Positions 1 through 11,037 of a stretch of DNA of 64,000 nucleotides are shown here, in pieces (position 1 is the first letter of the stretch; the number at the start of each line of letters is the position of its first letter). The position numbers and the translations under genes were made by a program. The notes beneath the pieces were generated by a model, which had not been told where the DNA came from, did not search any database, and saw nothing but the letters and a program-made list of their open reading frames with translations. Location: NCBI RefSeq assembly GCF_900604385.1, contig NZ_LR027382.1, forward strand, positions 1,885,501 to 1,949,500. Reading direction: 5' to 3'. The stretch is from Alistipes megaguti. Its GTDB lineage: Bacteria; Bacteroidota; Bacteroidia; Bacteroidales; Rikenellaceae.

Positions 1-1
1 G

Positions 2-232
2 CGCCTGCAGGCCTATGCCAACAAGAAGGACTACGACAAGGTGATCGAACTGGCTCAGGCTGCTGCCGATGCCCAGACCGAGGAGGAGGACAAGAGTCTG
101 ATGTACTACCTGCTGGGTGCCGCCTACAACGCCAAGGAGATGAAGGCTCAGGCCATCTCGGCCTTCCAGAAGGTGACGGCCGGACCGGCTGCCGAGAATG
201 CCAAGGCTGCGCTGGCTGAACTGCAGAAGTAA
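2..232 (+). CDS. TPR-like protein, C-terminal part only
   Basis: The frame is open from the left edge, so only the last 76 residues are seen and the start lies outside the window. The visible part is alanine-, lysine- and glutamate-rich and helical. The stretch with YYLLGAAYNAKEMKAQAISAF has the spacing of a tetratricopeptide repeat (L-G-A-Y-A-A-F pattern), followed by a short capping helix ending in ALAELQK. TPR proteins act as protein-binding scaffolds; which complex this one serves cannot be told from the fragment. A strong terminator follows 36 bp after the stop, so this is the last gene of its transcript. Confidence 0.7.
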   Translation, partial: RLQAYANKKDYDKVIELAQAAADAQTEEEDKSLMYYLLGAAYNAKEMKAQAISAFQKVTAGPAAENAKAALAELQK

Positions 233-268
233 TTTCGACGCCGGAGTTCTCCGGTGCGGATGATAGAA

Positions 269-307
269 GGAGCGATCCCGCTTGCGGGGTCGCTCCTTGT
301 TTTTTCT
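269..307 (+). terminator. Rho-independent terminator after the TPR gene
   Basis: A perfect 12-bp stem (GGAGCGATCCCG with CGGGGTCGCTCC) with a CTTG tetraloop is followed by TTGTTTTTTCT. It closes the transcript of the TPR gene. Confidence 0.9.
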
Positions 308-385
308 CCTGCCTTCTTTTCCCGCGTGGAAGAGACTCCGGTACGATAGTGCAGGAAACCGGGCCACATCATTCAACGCAACGAC

Positions 386-508
386 ATGGAAAAGCAAACG
401 TATGAAAGCCCGGAGATCGAGGTGCTGGAGGTCTGCGTCGAACGCGGATTTGCCGTCTCGGAGGTCGACGGAGAGATCGAAGGTTTCGATCGGGAGGAGT
501 GGTCATGA
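386..508 (+). CDS. 40-residue conserved-type small protein, hypothetical
   Basis: The frame runs from an ATG to a TGA that overlaps the ATG of the next gene (ATGA, 4 bp shared). The product begins MEKQTYESPEIEVLEV and is very acidic toward its C-terminus. Short proteins that open with a K-x-Y-x-(S/T)-P-E-I-E-V-x-E-V pattern are common in Bacteroidales, often next to fimbrillin-like or other surface lipoprotein genes; their function is unknown. The translational overlap with the downstream fimbrillin-like remnant fits that pattern. It has no signal peptide or membrane segment. Confidence 0.6.
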   Translation: MEKQTYESPEIEVLEVCVERGFAVSEVDGEIEGFDREEWS

Positions 509-899
509 AACGACTGCGAACAGGTGCGGCGATCTGCATCGCCGCACTGATCCTTTGGAGTGCCGCCCTGTTGACGGGGTGCGCCTCGGACCCCACGGCA
601 GAGAGTCCGTCGGCCGGGGCTCAGCGTCTGGTCACGCATCGCATTCGCCTCGAGGCGGCCGTTCCGGCGTCGCGCACGCAGTTGGCCGACGACGGTTGCA
701 ACATGCTCTGGAGCCCCGGCGACACGACCGGTGTCTTCGTCACCGGCGGCAGCAGCTTTCCGACGATCAATGCGCCGTTTGTCTATACGGGCTTGGAACC
801 GGCCTCGGGCGGGAGTTTCAACGGGGGGATCACCCTCGCGCAGGGGCCTCCTTCTATACGCTTTACGCCTGTTATCCCTATTCAGCTGCGGTCCGTCTC
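505..899 (+). pseudogene. Fimbrillin-like lipoprotein, frameshifted and truncated
   Basis: The start gives a clear lipoprotein signal (about 22 hydrophobic residues ending in LLTGC). It is followed by a fimbrillin/Mfa-type N-terminal stretch (SRTQLADDG, then MLWSPGDTTGVFV, then SGGSFNGGITLAQG). The reading frame is then lost. Adding one G to the four-G run at 843-846 restores the expected continuation, ASFYTLYACYPYSAA, a strand typical of these proteins. Even then homology stops near 890-900, where the sequence becomes the 3' end of the convergent queG. Fimbrillin-family proteins are normally about 300 residues or more, so this is roughly the first third. Both the single-base loss and the cut end argue that it is dead. 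Confidence 0.7.
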
Positions 900-1847
900 T
901 TCGGGGGCGGGCCGCACGTCGTCGCAAGCCCTTGCGGCCGGCTCCGCGGCGATATTGCCGCGGATGCGCTCCAGACCGCTGCGTGTCAGCGGCGTCTGGC
1001 CGCAGCGGCGTTCGAATTCCGCTTCGTCCATCTTCCGCCACGCCGCGGCATCCATGCCGCGCGGATCGAACACGGGATCGAATGCCCGGTTGCGGTGGAG
1101 CGGGGCGCGGCGGTTCCAGGGACAGCTGCTCTGACAGGCGTCGCAGCCGAAGATCCAGCCGTGGAGATCGATCCGTTGTGCGGGTTCGCGTTCGATGGTG
1201 TGGCACGCGATGCAGCGTGCCGTGTCGATTCCCCGCCCGGGCATCACTGCCCCCGTGGGGCAGCTCTCCACGCAGGCGCGGCACGTTCCGCAGCGCGATT
1301 CGCCGAAGGGCGTGTCGTAGCGGTCGCACTCCTCGCAGAGAATCAACTCGCCCAAGACGAGGAAACTCCCCAACTCGGGGGTCACCAGCAGCGACTGGCG
1401 TCCGATCCATCCCAGCCCGGCCTCCACGGCCAGCAGCTTTTCGGCCAGCGGAGCCGTGTCGACGAAGACCCGTCCCCGGAGTTCGGGCGAAGTCTCGCGC
1501 AACCCCTCGAACAGCTGGCGGAGCATTCCGCGCAGCAGCGTGTGGTAATCCACGGCGCAGGCATACGAGGCGATCTTCGTGCGGTGAGCGGCGGGATAAC
1601 CGTCGCTGACGACGTTCTTGTATCCCACGGCGCAGACTACGGCCGTGCAGGCCCCCTCGACCAGCAGCCGCGGATCGAAGCGCTTCTCCGTATTCCGCTC
1701 CAGATAGGCCAGCGACGACTGGTAGCCGCAGGCGATCCATTCGCGGAAACGCGACTCGCCCTCCTCCAGGTGACGGCACGGCGCCACGCCGCAGAGATCG
1801 AACCCCGTCTCCGCGGCGAGCCTTTTGATATTCGAATGGTCGAGCAT
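882..1847 (-). CDS. queG: Epoxyqueuosine reductase QueG
   Basis: The product is 321 residues, the normal length for QueG, the cytosolic cobalamin- and Fe-S-dependent enzyme that reduces epoxyqueuosine to queuosine in the wobble position of tRNAs with GUN anticodons. The N-terminal catalytic part includes the YLERNTEKRFDPRLLV stretch. The C-terminal half has a two-cluster ferredoxin domain with CGTCRACVESCPTGA, CIACH and CDACQSSCPWN, and the usual LERIRGNI motif sits near the end. The last ten residues run into the fimbrillin-like remnant, so the natural end may be slightly disturbed. A promoter -7 box (TATTTTTG on this strand) lies 16 bp upstream of the start. Confidence 0.95.
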   Translation of the reverse strand: MLDHSNIKRLAAETGFDLCGVAPCRHLEEGESRFREWIACGYQSSLAYLERNTEKRFDPRLLVEGACTAVVCAVGYKNVVSDGYPAAHRTKIASYACAVDYHTLLRGMLRQLFEGLRETSPELRGRVFVDTAPLAEKLLAVEAGLGWIGRQSLLVTPELGSFLVLGELILCEECDRYDTPFGESRCGTCRACVESCPTGAVMPGRGIDTARCIACHTIEREPAQRIDLHGWIFGCDACQSSCPWNRRAPLHRNRAFDPVFDPRGMDAAAWRKMDEAEFERRCGQTPLTRSGLERIRGNIAAEPAARACDDVRPAPEETDRS

Positions 1848-1862
1848 ATTGATATTTTACGC

Positions 1863-1870
1863 CAAAAATA
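1863..1870 (-). promoter_or_regulatory. Promoter -7 box for queG
   Basis: On the minus strand this reads TATTTTTG, a match to the Bacteroidota -7 consensus TAnnTTTG. It lies 16 bp upstream of the queG ATG. No good -33 TTTG was found at the usual 19-bp spacing. Confidence 0.45.
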
Positions 1871-1943
1871 GTATTTTTTGGTTGGAAATTCGTAACTTAG
1901 CCCCGTAATATTGCGTTCCTTTCACGGATAACAAGAATACGTC

Positions 1944-3614
1944 ATGATTATCAATACCCTGTACGAACTGGTTCGCAACAGTGTGGAGAAGTTCGCATCG
2001 CGGATCGCCTACTCGATGTTCGACGGCGAGGATGTGACTTATGCTGAAGTGGGCCGTCGTATTGCCCGTGTGCAGGAGATCCTGACCACCTCGGGGCTTC
2101 GTCCCGGGGACAAGGTCGCCCTGCTGAGCAGCAACATGCCCAACTGGGGCATCTGTTATTTTGCCATCACCTCGGCCGGCATGGTCGCCGTGCCGATTCT
2201 GCCCGACTTCTCGGGCGAGGAGCTCGACATGATCATCGAACACGCCGAAGCCCGGGCGCTGCTGGTCTCCGACCGTCTCTTCACGAAACTTTCCCGCAAG
2301 ACCATCGACCGTCTGAATGTCGTGGTCCGTACGAAAAATCTCGGTGTCATTGCCCAGCACGTCCGGGAGGAGGGGGCCACGGCCATCCCCAAACCCGACG
2401 ATCTGGCCGTGATCATCTATACGTCGGGTACGACCTCCAAACCCAAGGGTGTCATGCTGACCCATGCGGCCCTGTGCCGGCAGATCGACCTTTCGTCTTC
2501 GATCTTCCCGGTTCATTGGGACGATATCTTCCTCTCGGTACTGCCACTGTCGCATACCTACGAGTGCTCGATCGGCATGATCTACCCCTTCTCCGAGGGA
2601 GCTCGGGTGGTCTACCTCGACCGTCCGCCCACGGCCTCGGCCCTGATGCCGGCGCTGCGCAGCGTGCGGCCTACGGTGATGCTCATCGTGCCGCTCGTGA
2701 TCGAGAAGATCTACCGCCATCAGGTGTTGGCCAAGTTCAACTCCAACGGCTTCTGGCGCACTGCCTACCGTGTGGGCTTCCTGCGCCGCTATCTCAACCG
2801 GGTGGCGGGTAAGAAACTCATGAAGGTCTTCGGCGGCCGGATGCGTTTCCTCGGAATCGGCGGTTCGAAACTCGATCGGGGAGCCGAACGCTTTCTGCTG
2901 GAAGCCCGTGTACCCTATGCCATCGGTTACGGACTCACCGAGACGGCTCCGCTGCTGGCCGGTGCGGCGCCTTCACAGGTGCGACTGGGCTCGACGGGCC
3001 CCCAGGCGCCGGGCGTGCAGCTGCGGCTGGATAACGTCAACCCCCAGACGCGGCAGGGCGAGATCGTCGCCCTCACGCCGAGCATCATGCTCGGCTACTA
3101 CAAGAATCCCGAGGCTACGCGCGAGGCCTTTACGGCCGACGGGTGGTTCCGTACGGGCGACCTGGGCGAATTCGACAAGGACGGCTGGCTCTACATCAAG
3201 GGACGTCTGAAAAACATGATCGTGGGCCCCGGCGGAGAGAATATCTATCCCGAGGATATCGAAAGTGTATTGAACTCGCATGTCTGCATTGCCGATTCGA
3301 TTGTTACGGAGCACGAAGGGCGTCTGATTGCCCTGGTTCACTTCAATCGCGAGGAGATTGAGTCGATGATCGATAACTGGCGCGAGGAGTGGGCGACCAA
3401 GAAGGAGGCGTTGGAGGCCAAGACCGAACAGTTGAAGAAGGAGATCATGGAGTTCGTCAATGCGAAGGTGAACCGTTTTTCGCGGATTTCGGAGGTAGTT
3501 GAGGAGAAGGAGGATTTCGTGAAGACGCCGACGCAGAAGATCCGGCGGTTTCTCTACAACAAGAACGGTTCGAAGAACAAGCCTTCCGAGCATCCCACGC
3601 CCGAGAAATCCTGA
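1944..3614 (+). CDS. Long-chain acyl-CoA synthetase (AMP-forming)
   Basis: The product is 556 residues of the ANL (adenylate-forming) superfamily, FadD-like, which activates fatty acids to acyl-CoA with ATP through an acyl-adenylate. The phosphate-binding loop IIYTSGTTSKPKG is near residues 157-169. YGLTETAPLLAG supplies the adenine-binding motif, and the hinge and late motifs WFRTGDLG and YIKGRLKNMI are present. The C-terminus carries a charged helix rich in K and E, then a PTQKIRR motif with the family's catalytic lysine region. It is a complete single-gene unit divergent from queG. In gut Bacteroidales it probably serves scavenging of host or dietary fatty acids, which is inference. Confidence 0.92.
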   Translation: MIINTLYELVRNSVEKFASRIAYSMFDGEDVTYAEVGRRIARVQEILTTSGLRPGDKVALLSSNMPNWGICYFAITSAGMVAVPILPDFSGEELDMIIEHAEARALLVSDRLFTKLSRKTIDRLNVVVRTKNLGVIAQHVREEGATAIPKPDDLAVIIYTSGTTSKPKGVMLTHAALCRQIDLSSSIFPVHWDDIFLSVLPLSHTYECSIGMIYPFSEGARVVYLDRPPTASALMPALRSVRPTVMLIVPLVIEKIYRHQVLAKFNSNGFWRTAYRVGFLRRYLNRVAGKKLMKVFGGRMRFLGIGGSKLDRGAERFLLEARVPYAIGYGLTETAPLLAGAAPSQVRLGSTGPQAPGVQLRLDNVNPQTRQGEIVALTPSIMLGYYKNPEATREAFTADGWFRTGDLGEFDKDGWLYIKGRLKNMIVGPGGENIYPEDIESVLNSHVCIADSIVTEHEGRLIALVHFNREEIESMIDNWREEWATKKEALEAKTEQLKKEIMEFVNAKVNRFSRISEVVEEKEDFVKTPTQKIRRFLYNKNGSKNKPSEHPTPEKS

Positions 3615-4020
3615 CCGGAGGCTCCGGAGGCCGGGAGGAAGAGCAAGAGCGGATGGAATGTCCGGTTGGAGGCCCGGAAGGCTTCCGGGCTGTCCGGATG
3701 AAACGTTTGCCCCGGGTGACCGGACGCCGGACGGAACGCCCGACTGGAGAGTGGACGGAGAACGGCTGACGGGGAGCGGCTGACGGGGACCGACCAGACG
3801 GAATGCGGTTGACCGAGGCTGGACGAGCGGCTGACCAAAGGGGGGGCGATGGCCTGGTAGACCGGTGAGTTGGATAATGGGCTGCCCGAAGGACCGAAGG
3901 ACCGAAAGACCGGATGAACGGACGGATGAACCGGATGCCCTGATCAAAATCTTGCCCCGGACACTCTCTGAATGGCGACGGACCGAAGTCGGACTGACAC
4001 AATCAAACAAAGACGAAATA
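3615..4020 (+). repeat. Purine-rich degenerate repeat tract, no gene seen
   Basis: This is about 400 bp between the acyl-CoA synthetase stop and the terminator. Short degenerate units such as GACCGGA, GGATGA and GGCTGACGGGGA recur throughout (for example around 3770-3800 and 3895-3935), and the plus strand is strongly purine-biased. All frames are short and resemble no protein. It looks like a long repetitive 3' untranslated region. Confidence 0.55.
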
Positions 4021-4054
4021 AAAAACGCACGGTTTTATCCGTGCGTTTTTTATT
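4021..4054. terminator. Bidirectional terminator between convergent genes
   Basis: An 11-12 bp stem (AAAACGCACGG with CCGTGCGTTTT) around a TTTTAT loop, with an A tract on the left and T tract on the right. It can end both the acyl-CoA synthetase transcript (+) and the DUF2723 transcript (-). Confidence 0.88.
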
Positions 4055-4114
4055 TGTATGGACCAAGGGCCGGCTTCGGGTCAACTCGTTCCCACCCGCC
4101 CCTTCGGGAAGTTT

Positions 4115-7100
4115 CTATTTGGCTTCGGCCGGGAGATTCTGGGCCGAATCGACCGCTTCGGAGGTGCTGTCTACCTGGATGAGATTCTCCTCCGAGACGC
4201 CCAGCGTACGGTAGTAGTTGTTCAGTTCGGACACGATGCCGCGGCGTCCGGCATAGCTGGCCAGGTAGTAGACGTCGCCCAGCTGGTCCAGCTTTTCGTC
4301 GATCAGTCCCGAAACCATGTCGCCCTGAGCCCCCTCGAAACGCAGATAGTACTCGATATACTCGATCAGCGTCTGGGCATACTCCCGCAGCAGGGCATCC
4401 CCCTTCTCGGCTGCCTCCTCGTCTCCCATGGCCGAGGCGGCATAGTAGGCCTCGAGGAAGGGGTAGGTGTTGGAGTCCGTGAAGCGGATTTGCGACGTGG
4501 GCAGCTTCTCCAGACCCAGGTCCAGCAGCTCGACGGCCTCCTGGACCTTTCCTTCGCGCAGCAGTTCCTTGGCCACACGGGCAAAGGCGTCGCGGGCATG
4601 CGAGGCCGCGAGGTTGTACTGGATGAAGTAATCGACGTAAACCCGTGGATCGTTGAGGTTTCCGTAGCGGAACGTATCCCGGAGCAGCGGTGCGGTGTAG
4701 TCCGTGTCGATGCGCCCGATCTCGTAGGGGTTCTCCACCGGCGTGCGGATCGGCACGAAACGGTAGGCGTAGCCGTCAAACTGCAGATAATCCATCAGTC
4801 CGAGGTCCTGCATGATGTAGACCTGCGTGAGGTAGACGGGGCGTTTCCAGTCGAAGTTCGCGAGCATGTCGAGGATCATCAGCTGGCTCTTGTCCACCGA
4901 ATTGCCCCGCAGGTTGATGTAGACCGTATCGACCATCTTGTCGCGATCCTTCTCGGCCACGATCCCCGAAGCGATGGCATTCTCCTTGTTGACGGGCAGC
5001 GCAATGCGCTTGGCGGGGATGTAGTCGGCCCACGTGCCGTCGCTGTACTGCACCTGGCTGCGCGGATCGTCGCTGCGCACGAAGTCGATCACCTCGCGCA
5101 GCTCCGGAACGCGGTCCAGCTTCTCCAGCACCGGCACCAGATCGTTCGTGTAGGTATACTTGTGTTTGGGCAGCGAGAAGGGGACGCCGGCCGCTTCGTT
5201 GGCGCGGGTCTTCATCTCGTCGATGTACCATTCGCCGCCGAGGTACGACGTGTTGACGATCCGCACGTCGGGCCGTACGCCGTAGACCTCCTGGTTGTTC
5301 CACAGCGGGAAGGTGTCGTTGTCGCCGTAGTTGAGGATGATCGAGTTGGGGAGTGTCGACTGGAGGTAGTTCCAGCCGATATCGCGGGCCATCGTACGGT
5401 GCGAGCGGTCGTGGTCGTCCCAGTTCTGGGCCGCGAGGATTCCCGGCACGCTCAGCGAAAGGACGATGGCGGCAGCCGCCGTGGCAAGGTTGCGGCGTTT
5501 GGCGATCCGTTCGATCAGCTCGCGCAGCGCCAGCACCCCGCACCCGATCCAGATCGAGAAGGCGTAGAACGAACCTGCATAGACGTAGTCGCGTTCACGC
5601 GGTTCGCCGGGCGAGGTGTTGAAGTAGACGACCAGCGCTACACCCATCATGATGAAGAGCCACATGACGATCGAGAAGTTGCGCGGATCGCGGTTCAACT
5701 GGTAGATCAGTCCGATCAGACCCAGCAGGAAGGGGAGGAAATAGTAGGTGTTGCGCCCCTTGTTCTCGGCCACTTCGCGCGGCAGGTTGTCCTGCGGCCC
5801 GACGTACATGCGGTCGATCCACTGGATGCCCGAGAGCCAGTTTCCGTCGGTGATCGTCGTGCGCAAGGGCTGGATGTCGCTCTGGCGGCCGACGAAATTC
5901 CACAGGAAGTAGCGCCAGTACATGTACGAGAGCTGGTAGTTGAAGAAGAAGTAGAGGTTCTCGCCGAAGGTCGGCTCGACGATGCTGCGCGTATCGCCGT
6001 AGGAGTCCGTGTAGACGTGCTTGCGGCCGTAGTCGAGCACCTCGCCGCGCACGGGACGCCCCGAGGCGTCCCGCTGGATCTCACCGTTTTCATCGCGCAG
6101 CGTCTCGGTCTTGGTGCGGTAGGCGGCCCACTGCTTGTACTCCTTTTCGCCCTTCGAGGCGTTCCACATGCGCGGGAAGAGGGTCATGAACTCCGGCGCG
6201 TGGGTATAGCCCGTCAGGATGGAGGCCTTCTTGTATTTGCCGTCCTCGTCCAGATAGCGGACCTCCTTGGAGGTAACGTTCTCGGGAGGCGCCGAGTATT
6301 GGGCGCCGTACAACAGCGGACGGTTGCCGTACTGTTCGCGGTTGAGCACCGAGAGCAGCGCATGGGGGTTGTTCGGGTTGTTGGAGTTCATCGGCGGGTT
6401 GACCGAGGCCCGGATGACCACCGAGGCGTAGGACGAGAAGCCGATGAGGATCATCGTCGTCGAGAGCAGGAAGAGGTTGAGCAGCGGCCGCTGGCGGCGG
6501 TGGCTCTGCCACGTGGCCCAGCCCATCAGGGCCAGCAGTCCCAGCATGCTCAGGGCGAAGCCCGTGTTGACGGGCAGTCCCAGCGTGTTGAGGAAGAGCG
6601 TGTCGAACTGGGCGCCGATCCAGATCGTGCAGGGGATGATGATGTAGTTGACGAAGATGATCAGGGCTCCGGCCAGCAGTGTGGTGCCGACGACGCCTTT
6701 CCAGGTAATGTGCTCCGTTTTGCGGAAGTAGTAGATGAAGACCAGCGCGGGGATGCACAGCAGGTTGAGGATGTGCACGCCGATCGAGAGTCCCATCAGG
6801 TAGGCGATCAGCACGATCCAGCGCGAGGCGTGGGGTTCGTCGGCCTGCTCCTCCCACTTGAGCATGAGCCAGACGACCAGCGCCGTGAACATCGACGAGA
6901 GGGCGTAGACCTCACCCTCGATGGCCGAGAACCAGAAGGTGTCGGTGAAGGTGTAGGCCAGGGCTCCGACGGCGCCGGCACCGAGGATGGCCACGATGGT
7001 CGGGCGGGTCAGTTCGGCACCGTTGCGCGTAGCCATGCGGCGGGCCAGGTGGGTGATCGTCCAGAAGAGGAAGAGGATGCAGAAGGCGCTGGCCAGCGAG

Positions 7101-7348
7101 TTCATCGCATTGACGGCCATGCCCACGTAATCGGGGTTGCCGAAGGCGAAGAGGGTGGCCAGCCGGGCCAGCATCATGAAGAGCGGAGCGCCGGGCGGGT
7201 GTCCCACTTCGAGTTTGTAGGAGGTGGCGATGAACTCCGAGCAGTCCCAGAGACTCGACACGGGTTCCATGGTCATCAGGTAGACGATCGCCGCAATGGC
7301 GAAGACGCCCCATCCGACGAGGTTGTTCCAGCGTTTGAAGAGATGCAT
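4115..7348 (-). CDS. DUF2723 polytopic membrane protein (glycosyltransferase-39-like)
   Basis: The product is 1077 residues from the ATG used here; a GTG three codons upstream, at 7357, is the alternative. The N-terminal half has many hydrophobic segments and carries the family signature early on: MEPVSSLWDCSEF followed by LEVGHPPGAPLF. This resembles the acidic loop of C-type (Pmt/GT39-like) glycosyltransferases. After about residue 590 comes a large soluble, presumably periplasmic, domain with repeat-like helices near the end. DUF2723 proteins are very widely conserved in Bacteroidota and have been suggested to glycosylate periplasmic proteins; the substrate here is unknown. A -7 box TACTTTTG lies 47 bp upstream, inside the end of the helicase gene. 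Confidence 0.88.
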   Translation of the reverse strand: MHLFKRWNNLVGWGVFAIAAIVYLMTMEPVSSLWDCSEFIATSYKLEVGHPPGAPLFMMLARLATLFAFGNPDYVGMAVNAMNSLASAFCILFLFWTITHLARRMATRNGAELTRPTIVAILGAGAVGALAYTFTDTFWFSAIEGEVYALSSMFTALVVWLMLKWEEQADEPHASRWIVLIAYLMGLSIGVHILNLLCIPALVFIYYFRKTEHITWKGVVGTTLLAGALIIFVNYIIIPCTIWIGAQFDTLFLNTLGLPVNTGFALSMLGLLALMGWATWQSHRRQRPLLNLFLLSTTMILIGFSSYASVVIRASVNPPMNSNNPNNPHALLSVLNREQYGNRPLLYGAQYSAPPENVTSKEVRYLDEDGKYKKASILTGYTHAPEFMTLFPRMWNASKGEKEYKQWAAYRTKTETLRDENGEIQRDASGRPVRGEVLDYGRKHVYTDSYGDTRSIVEPTFGENLYFFFNYQLSYMYWRYFLWNFVGRQSDIQPLRTTITDGNWLSGIQWIDRMYVGPQDNLPREVAENKGRNTYYFLPFLLGLIGLIYQLNRDPRNFSIVMWLFIMMGVALVVYFNTSPGEPRERDYVYAGSFYAFSIWIGCGVLALRELIERIAKRRNLATAAAAIVLSLSVPGILAAQNWDDHDRSHRTMARDIGWNYLQSTLPNSIILNYGDNDTFPLWNNQEVYGVRPDVRIVNTSYLGGEWYIDEMKTRANEAAGVPFSLPKHKYTYTNDLVPVLEKLDRVPELREVIDFVRSDDPRSQVQYSDGTWADYIPAKRIALPVNKENAIASGIVAEKDRDKMVDTVYINLRGNSVDKSQLMILDMLANFDWKRPVYLTQVYIMQDLGLMDYLQFDGYAYRFVPIRTPVENPYEIGRIDTDYTAPLLRDTFRYGNLNDPRVYVDYFIQYNLAASHARDAFARVAKELLREGKVQEAVELLDLGLEKLPTSQIRFTDSNTYPFLEAYYAASAMGDEEAAEKGDALLREYAQTLIEYIEYYLRFEGAQGDMVSGLIDEKLDQLGDVYYLASYAGRRGIVSELNNYYRTLGVSEENLIQVDSTSEAVDSAQNLPAEAK

Positions 7349-7376
7349 ATCGTTCACAAATTCCTAAAGGCGGTGG

Positions 7377-9455
<2,079 letters not shown>

Positions 9456-9466
9456 AATAATCGGGG

Positions 9467-9514
9467 TAAAGGTACGATAAATTTTCGGGATAACGCATAA
9501 AATTCGTATCTTTA
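9467..9514. promoter_or_regulatory. Divergent promoter region, helicase / cysS
   Basis: Two near-consensus -7 boxes point outward: TATCTTTA on the plus strand at 9507-9514 (toward cysS, 31 bp before its ATG; a TTCG sits at the -33 position) and TACCTTTA on the minus strand at 9467-9474 (toward the helicase). Both carry A instead of the final G of TAnnTTTG. Confidence 0.35.
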
Positions 9515-9545
9515 CCCGTTCAAAACGTCGTTAAACCGAATTATT

Positions 9546-11021
9546 ATGGAATCCAAACTCGTACTTTACAATACGCTCTCCCGTCGCAAGGAGGAGTTCG
9601 AACCCCTGGTCGAGGGCCGTGTCGGCATGTATGTCTGCGGCCCGACGGTATACGGCGATCCCCATCTGGGCCATGCCCGTCCGGCGGTGACCTTCGACCT
9701 GCTCTTCCGCTACCTCAAGGCGCTGGGCTACAAGGTCCGCTACGTGCGCAACATCACCGACGTCGGCCACCTCGAGCACGATGCCGACGAGGGTGAGGAC
9801 AAGATCGCCAAGAAGGCACGCCTCGAGCAGTTGGAACCCATGGAGGTGGCCCACTACTACACGGAGCGTTACCACCGGGCGATGGATGCCCTCAATGTCG
9901 AGTCGCCCTCGATCGAACCCTGCGCCTCGGGCCACATCATCGAGCAGATCGAGTTCGTCAAGCGCATTCTCGAGGCAGGCTTCGCCTACGAATCGAACGG
10001 TTCGATCTATTTCGACGTCGAGAAATACAACCGCAAATACCACTACGGATGCCTCTCGGGCCGCAACCTCGAGGACATCGTCACCAATACGCGCGAGCTG
10101 GACGGCCAGTCGGACAAGCACCACTCCTACGACTTCGCCCTCTGGAAGAAGGCCTCGCCCGAACACATCATGCGCTGGCCCTCGCCCTGGAGTGACGGTT
10201 TCCCCGGCTGGCACATGGAGTGCTCGGCCATGTCGACGCGCTATCTGGGCGAGCGTTTCGACATCCACGGCGGCGGCATGGACCTGATGTTCCCCCACCA
10301 CGAGTGTGAGATCTCGCAGTCGACCGCCGCCCTGGGCCACGACTCGGCCCGCTACTGGGTGCACAACAACATGATTACGATCAACGGCCAGAAGATGGGC
10401 AAGTCGCTCGGCAACTTCATTACGCTTGAGGAGCTCTTCACGGGCTCGCACCGCCTGCTGGCCCAGGCCTACTCGCCGATGACGATCCGTTTCTTCGTGC
10501 TGCAGGCCCACTACCGCTCGACGCTCGACTTCTCGAACGAGGCGCTGCAGGCCGCCGAAAAGGGGCTCGACCGTCTGATGAAGGGAATCGAGACGCTGGG
10601 CAAGATCCGGCCCTCGGCCGTGTCGACCGTCTTGCCCGACGAACTCGAGGAGCGCTGCCGCACGGCCATGGACGACGATCTGAACTCGCCGATGGTTATC
10701 TCGGCCCTCTTCGACTGGGTGCGCACGATCAACCAGCTGGCCGACGGTACGCAGACCATTACGGCCGAGGATCTCGAGAAGCTGCGCCGGACGTTCCGCC
10801 TCTATGCCTTCGACATCCTGGGACTGCGCGACGAAAAGGCTGCCGGTACGGCTTCGGGCCGCGACTACGTGACACCGCTCGTGGAGATGCTGCTCGATAT
10901 CCGTCAGGGAGCCAAGGCCTCGAAGGACTGGGCTACGTCGGACCGCATCCGCGACGGACTCACCGCAGCCGGCATCCGCGTCAAGGACCGCAAGGACGGT
11001 TCGGACTGGGAGTTGGAGTAA
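9546..11021 (+). CDS. cysS: Cysteinyl-tRNA synthetase
   Basis: The product is 491 residues, the standard length for CysS, which charges tRNA-Cys with cysteine in the cytosol. Class I signatures are present: the HIGH-type motif in GDPHLGHARP near residues 37-46, the KMSKS-type motif KMGKSLGN, and the zinc ligands in WHMECSAMS and FPHHECE. A CysS-specific helical C-terminal domain follows (from DLNSPMVISALFDW). It is single-copy housekeeping. The lipoprotein gene that follows starts 16 bp after the stop and may be cotranscribed. Confidence 0.97.
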   Translation: MESKLVLYNTLSRRKEEFEPLVEGRVGMYVCGPTVYGDPHLGHARPAVTFDLLFRYLKALGYKVRYVRNITDVGHLEHDADEGEDKIAKKARLEQLEPMEVAHYYTERYHRAMDALNVESPSIEPCASGHIIEQIEFVKRILEAGFAYESNGSIYFDVEKYNRKYHYGCLSGRNLEDIVTNTRELDGQSDKHHSYDFALWKKASPEHIMRWPSPWSDGFPGWHMECSAMSTRYLGERFDIHGGGMDLMFPHHECEISQSTAALGHDSARYWVHNNMITINGQKMGKSLGNFITLEELFTGSHRLLAQAYSPMTIRFFVLQAHYRSTLDFSNEALQAAEKGLDRLMKGIETLGKIRPSAVSTVLPDELEERCRTAMDDDLNSPMVISALFDWVRTINQLADGTQTITAEDLEKLRRTFRLYAFDILGLRDEKAAGTASGRDYVTPLVEMLLDIRQGAKASKDWATSDRIRDGLTAAGIRVKDRKDGSDWELE

Positions 11022-11037
11022 CTACGGATCCGGTCGT

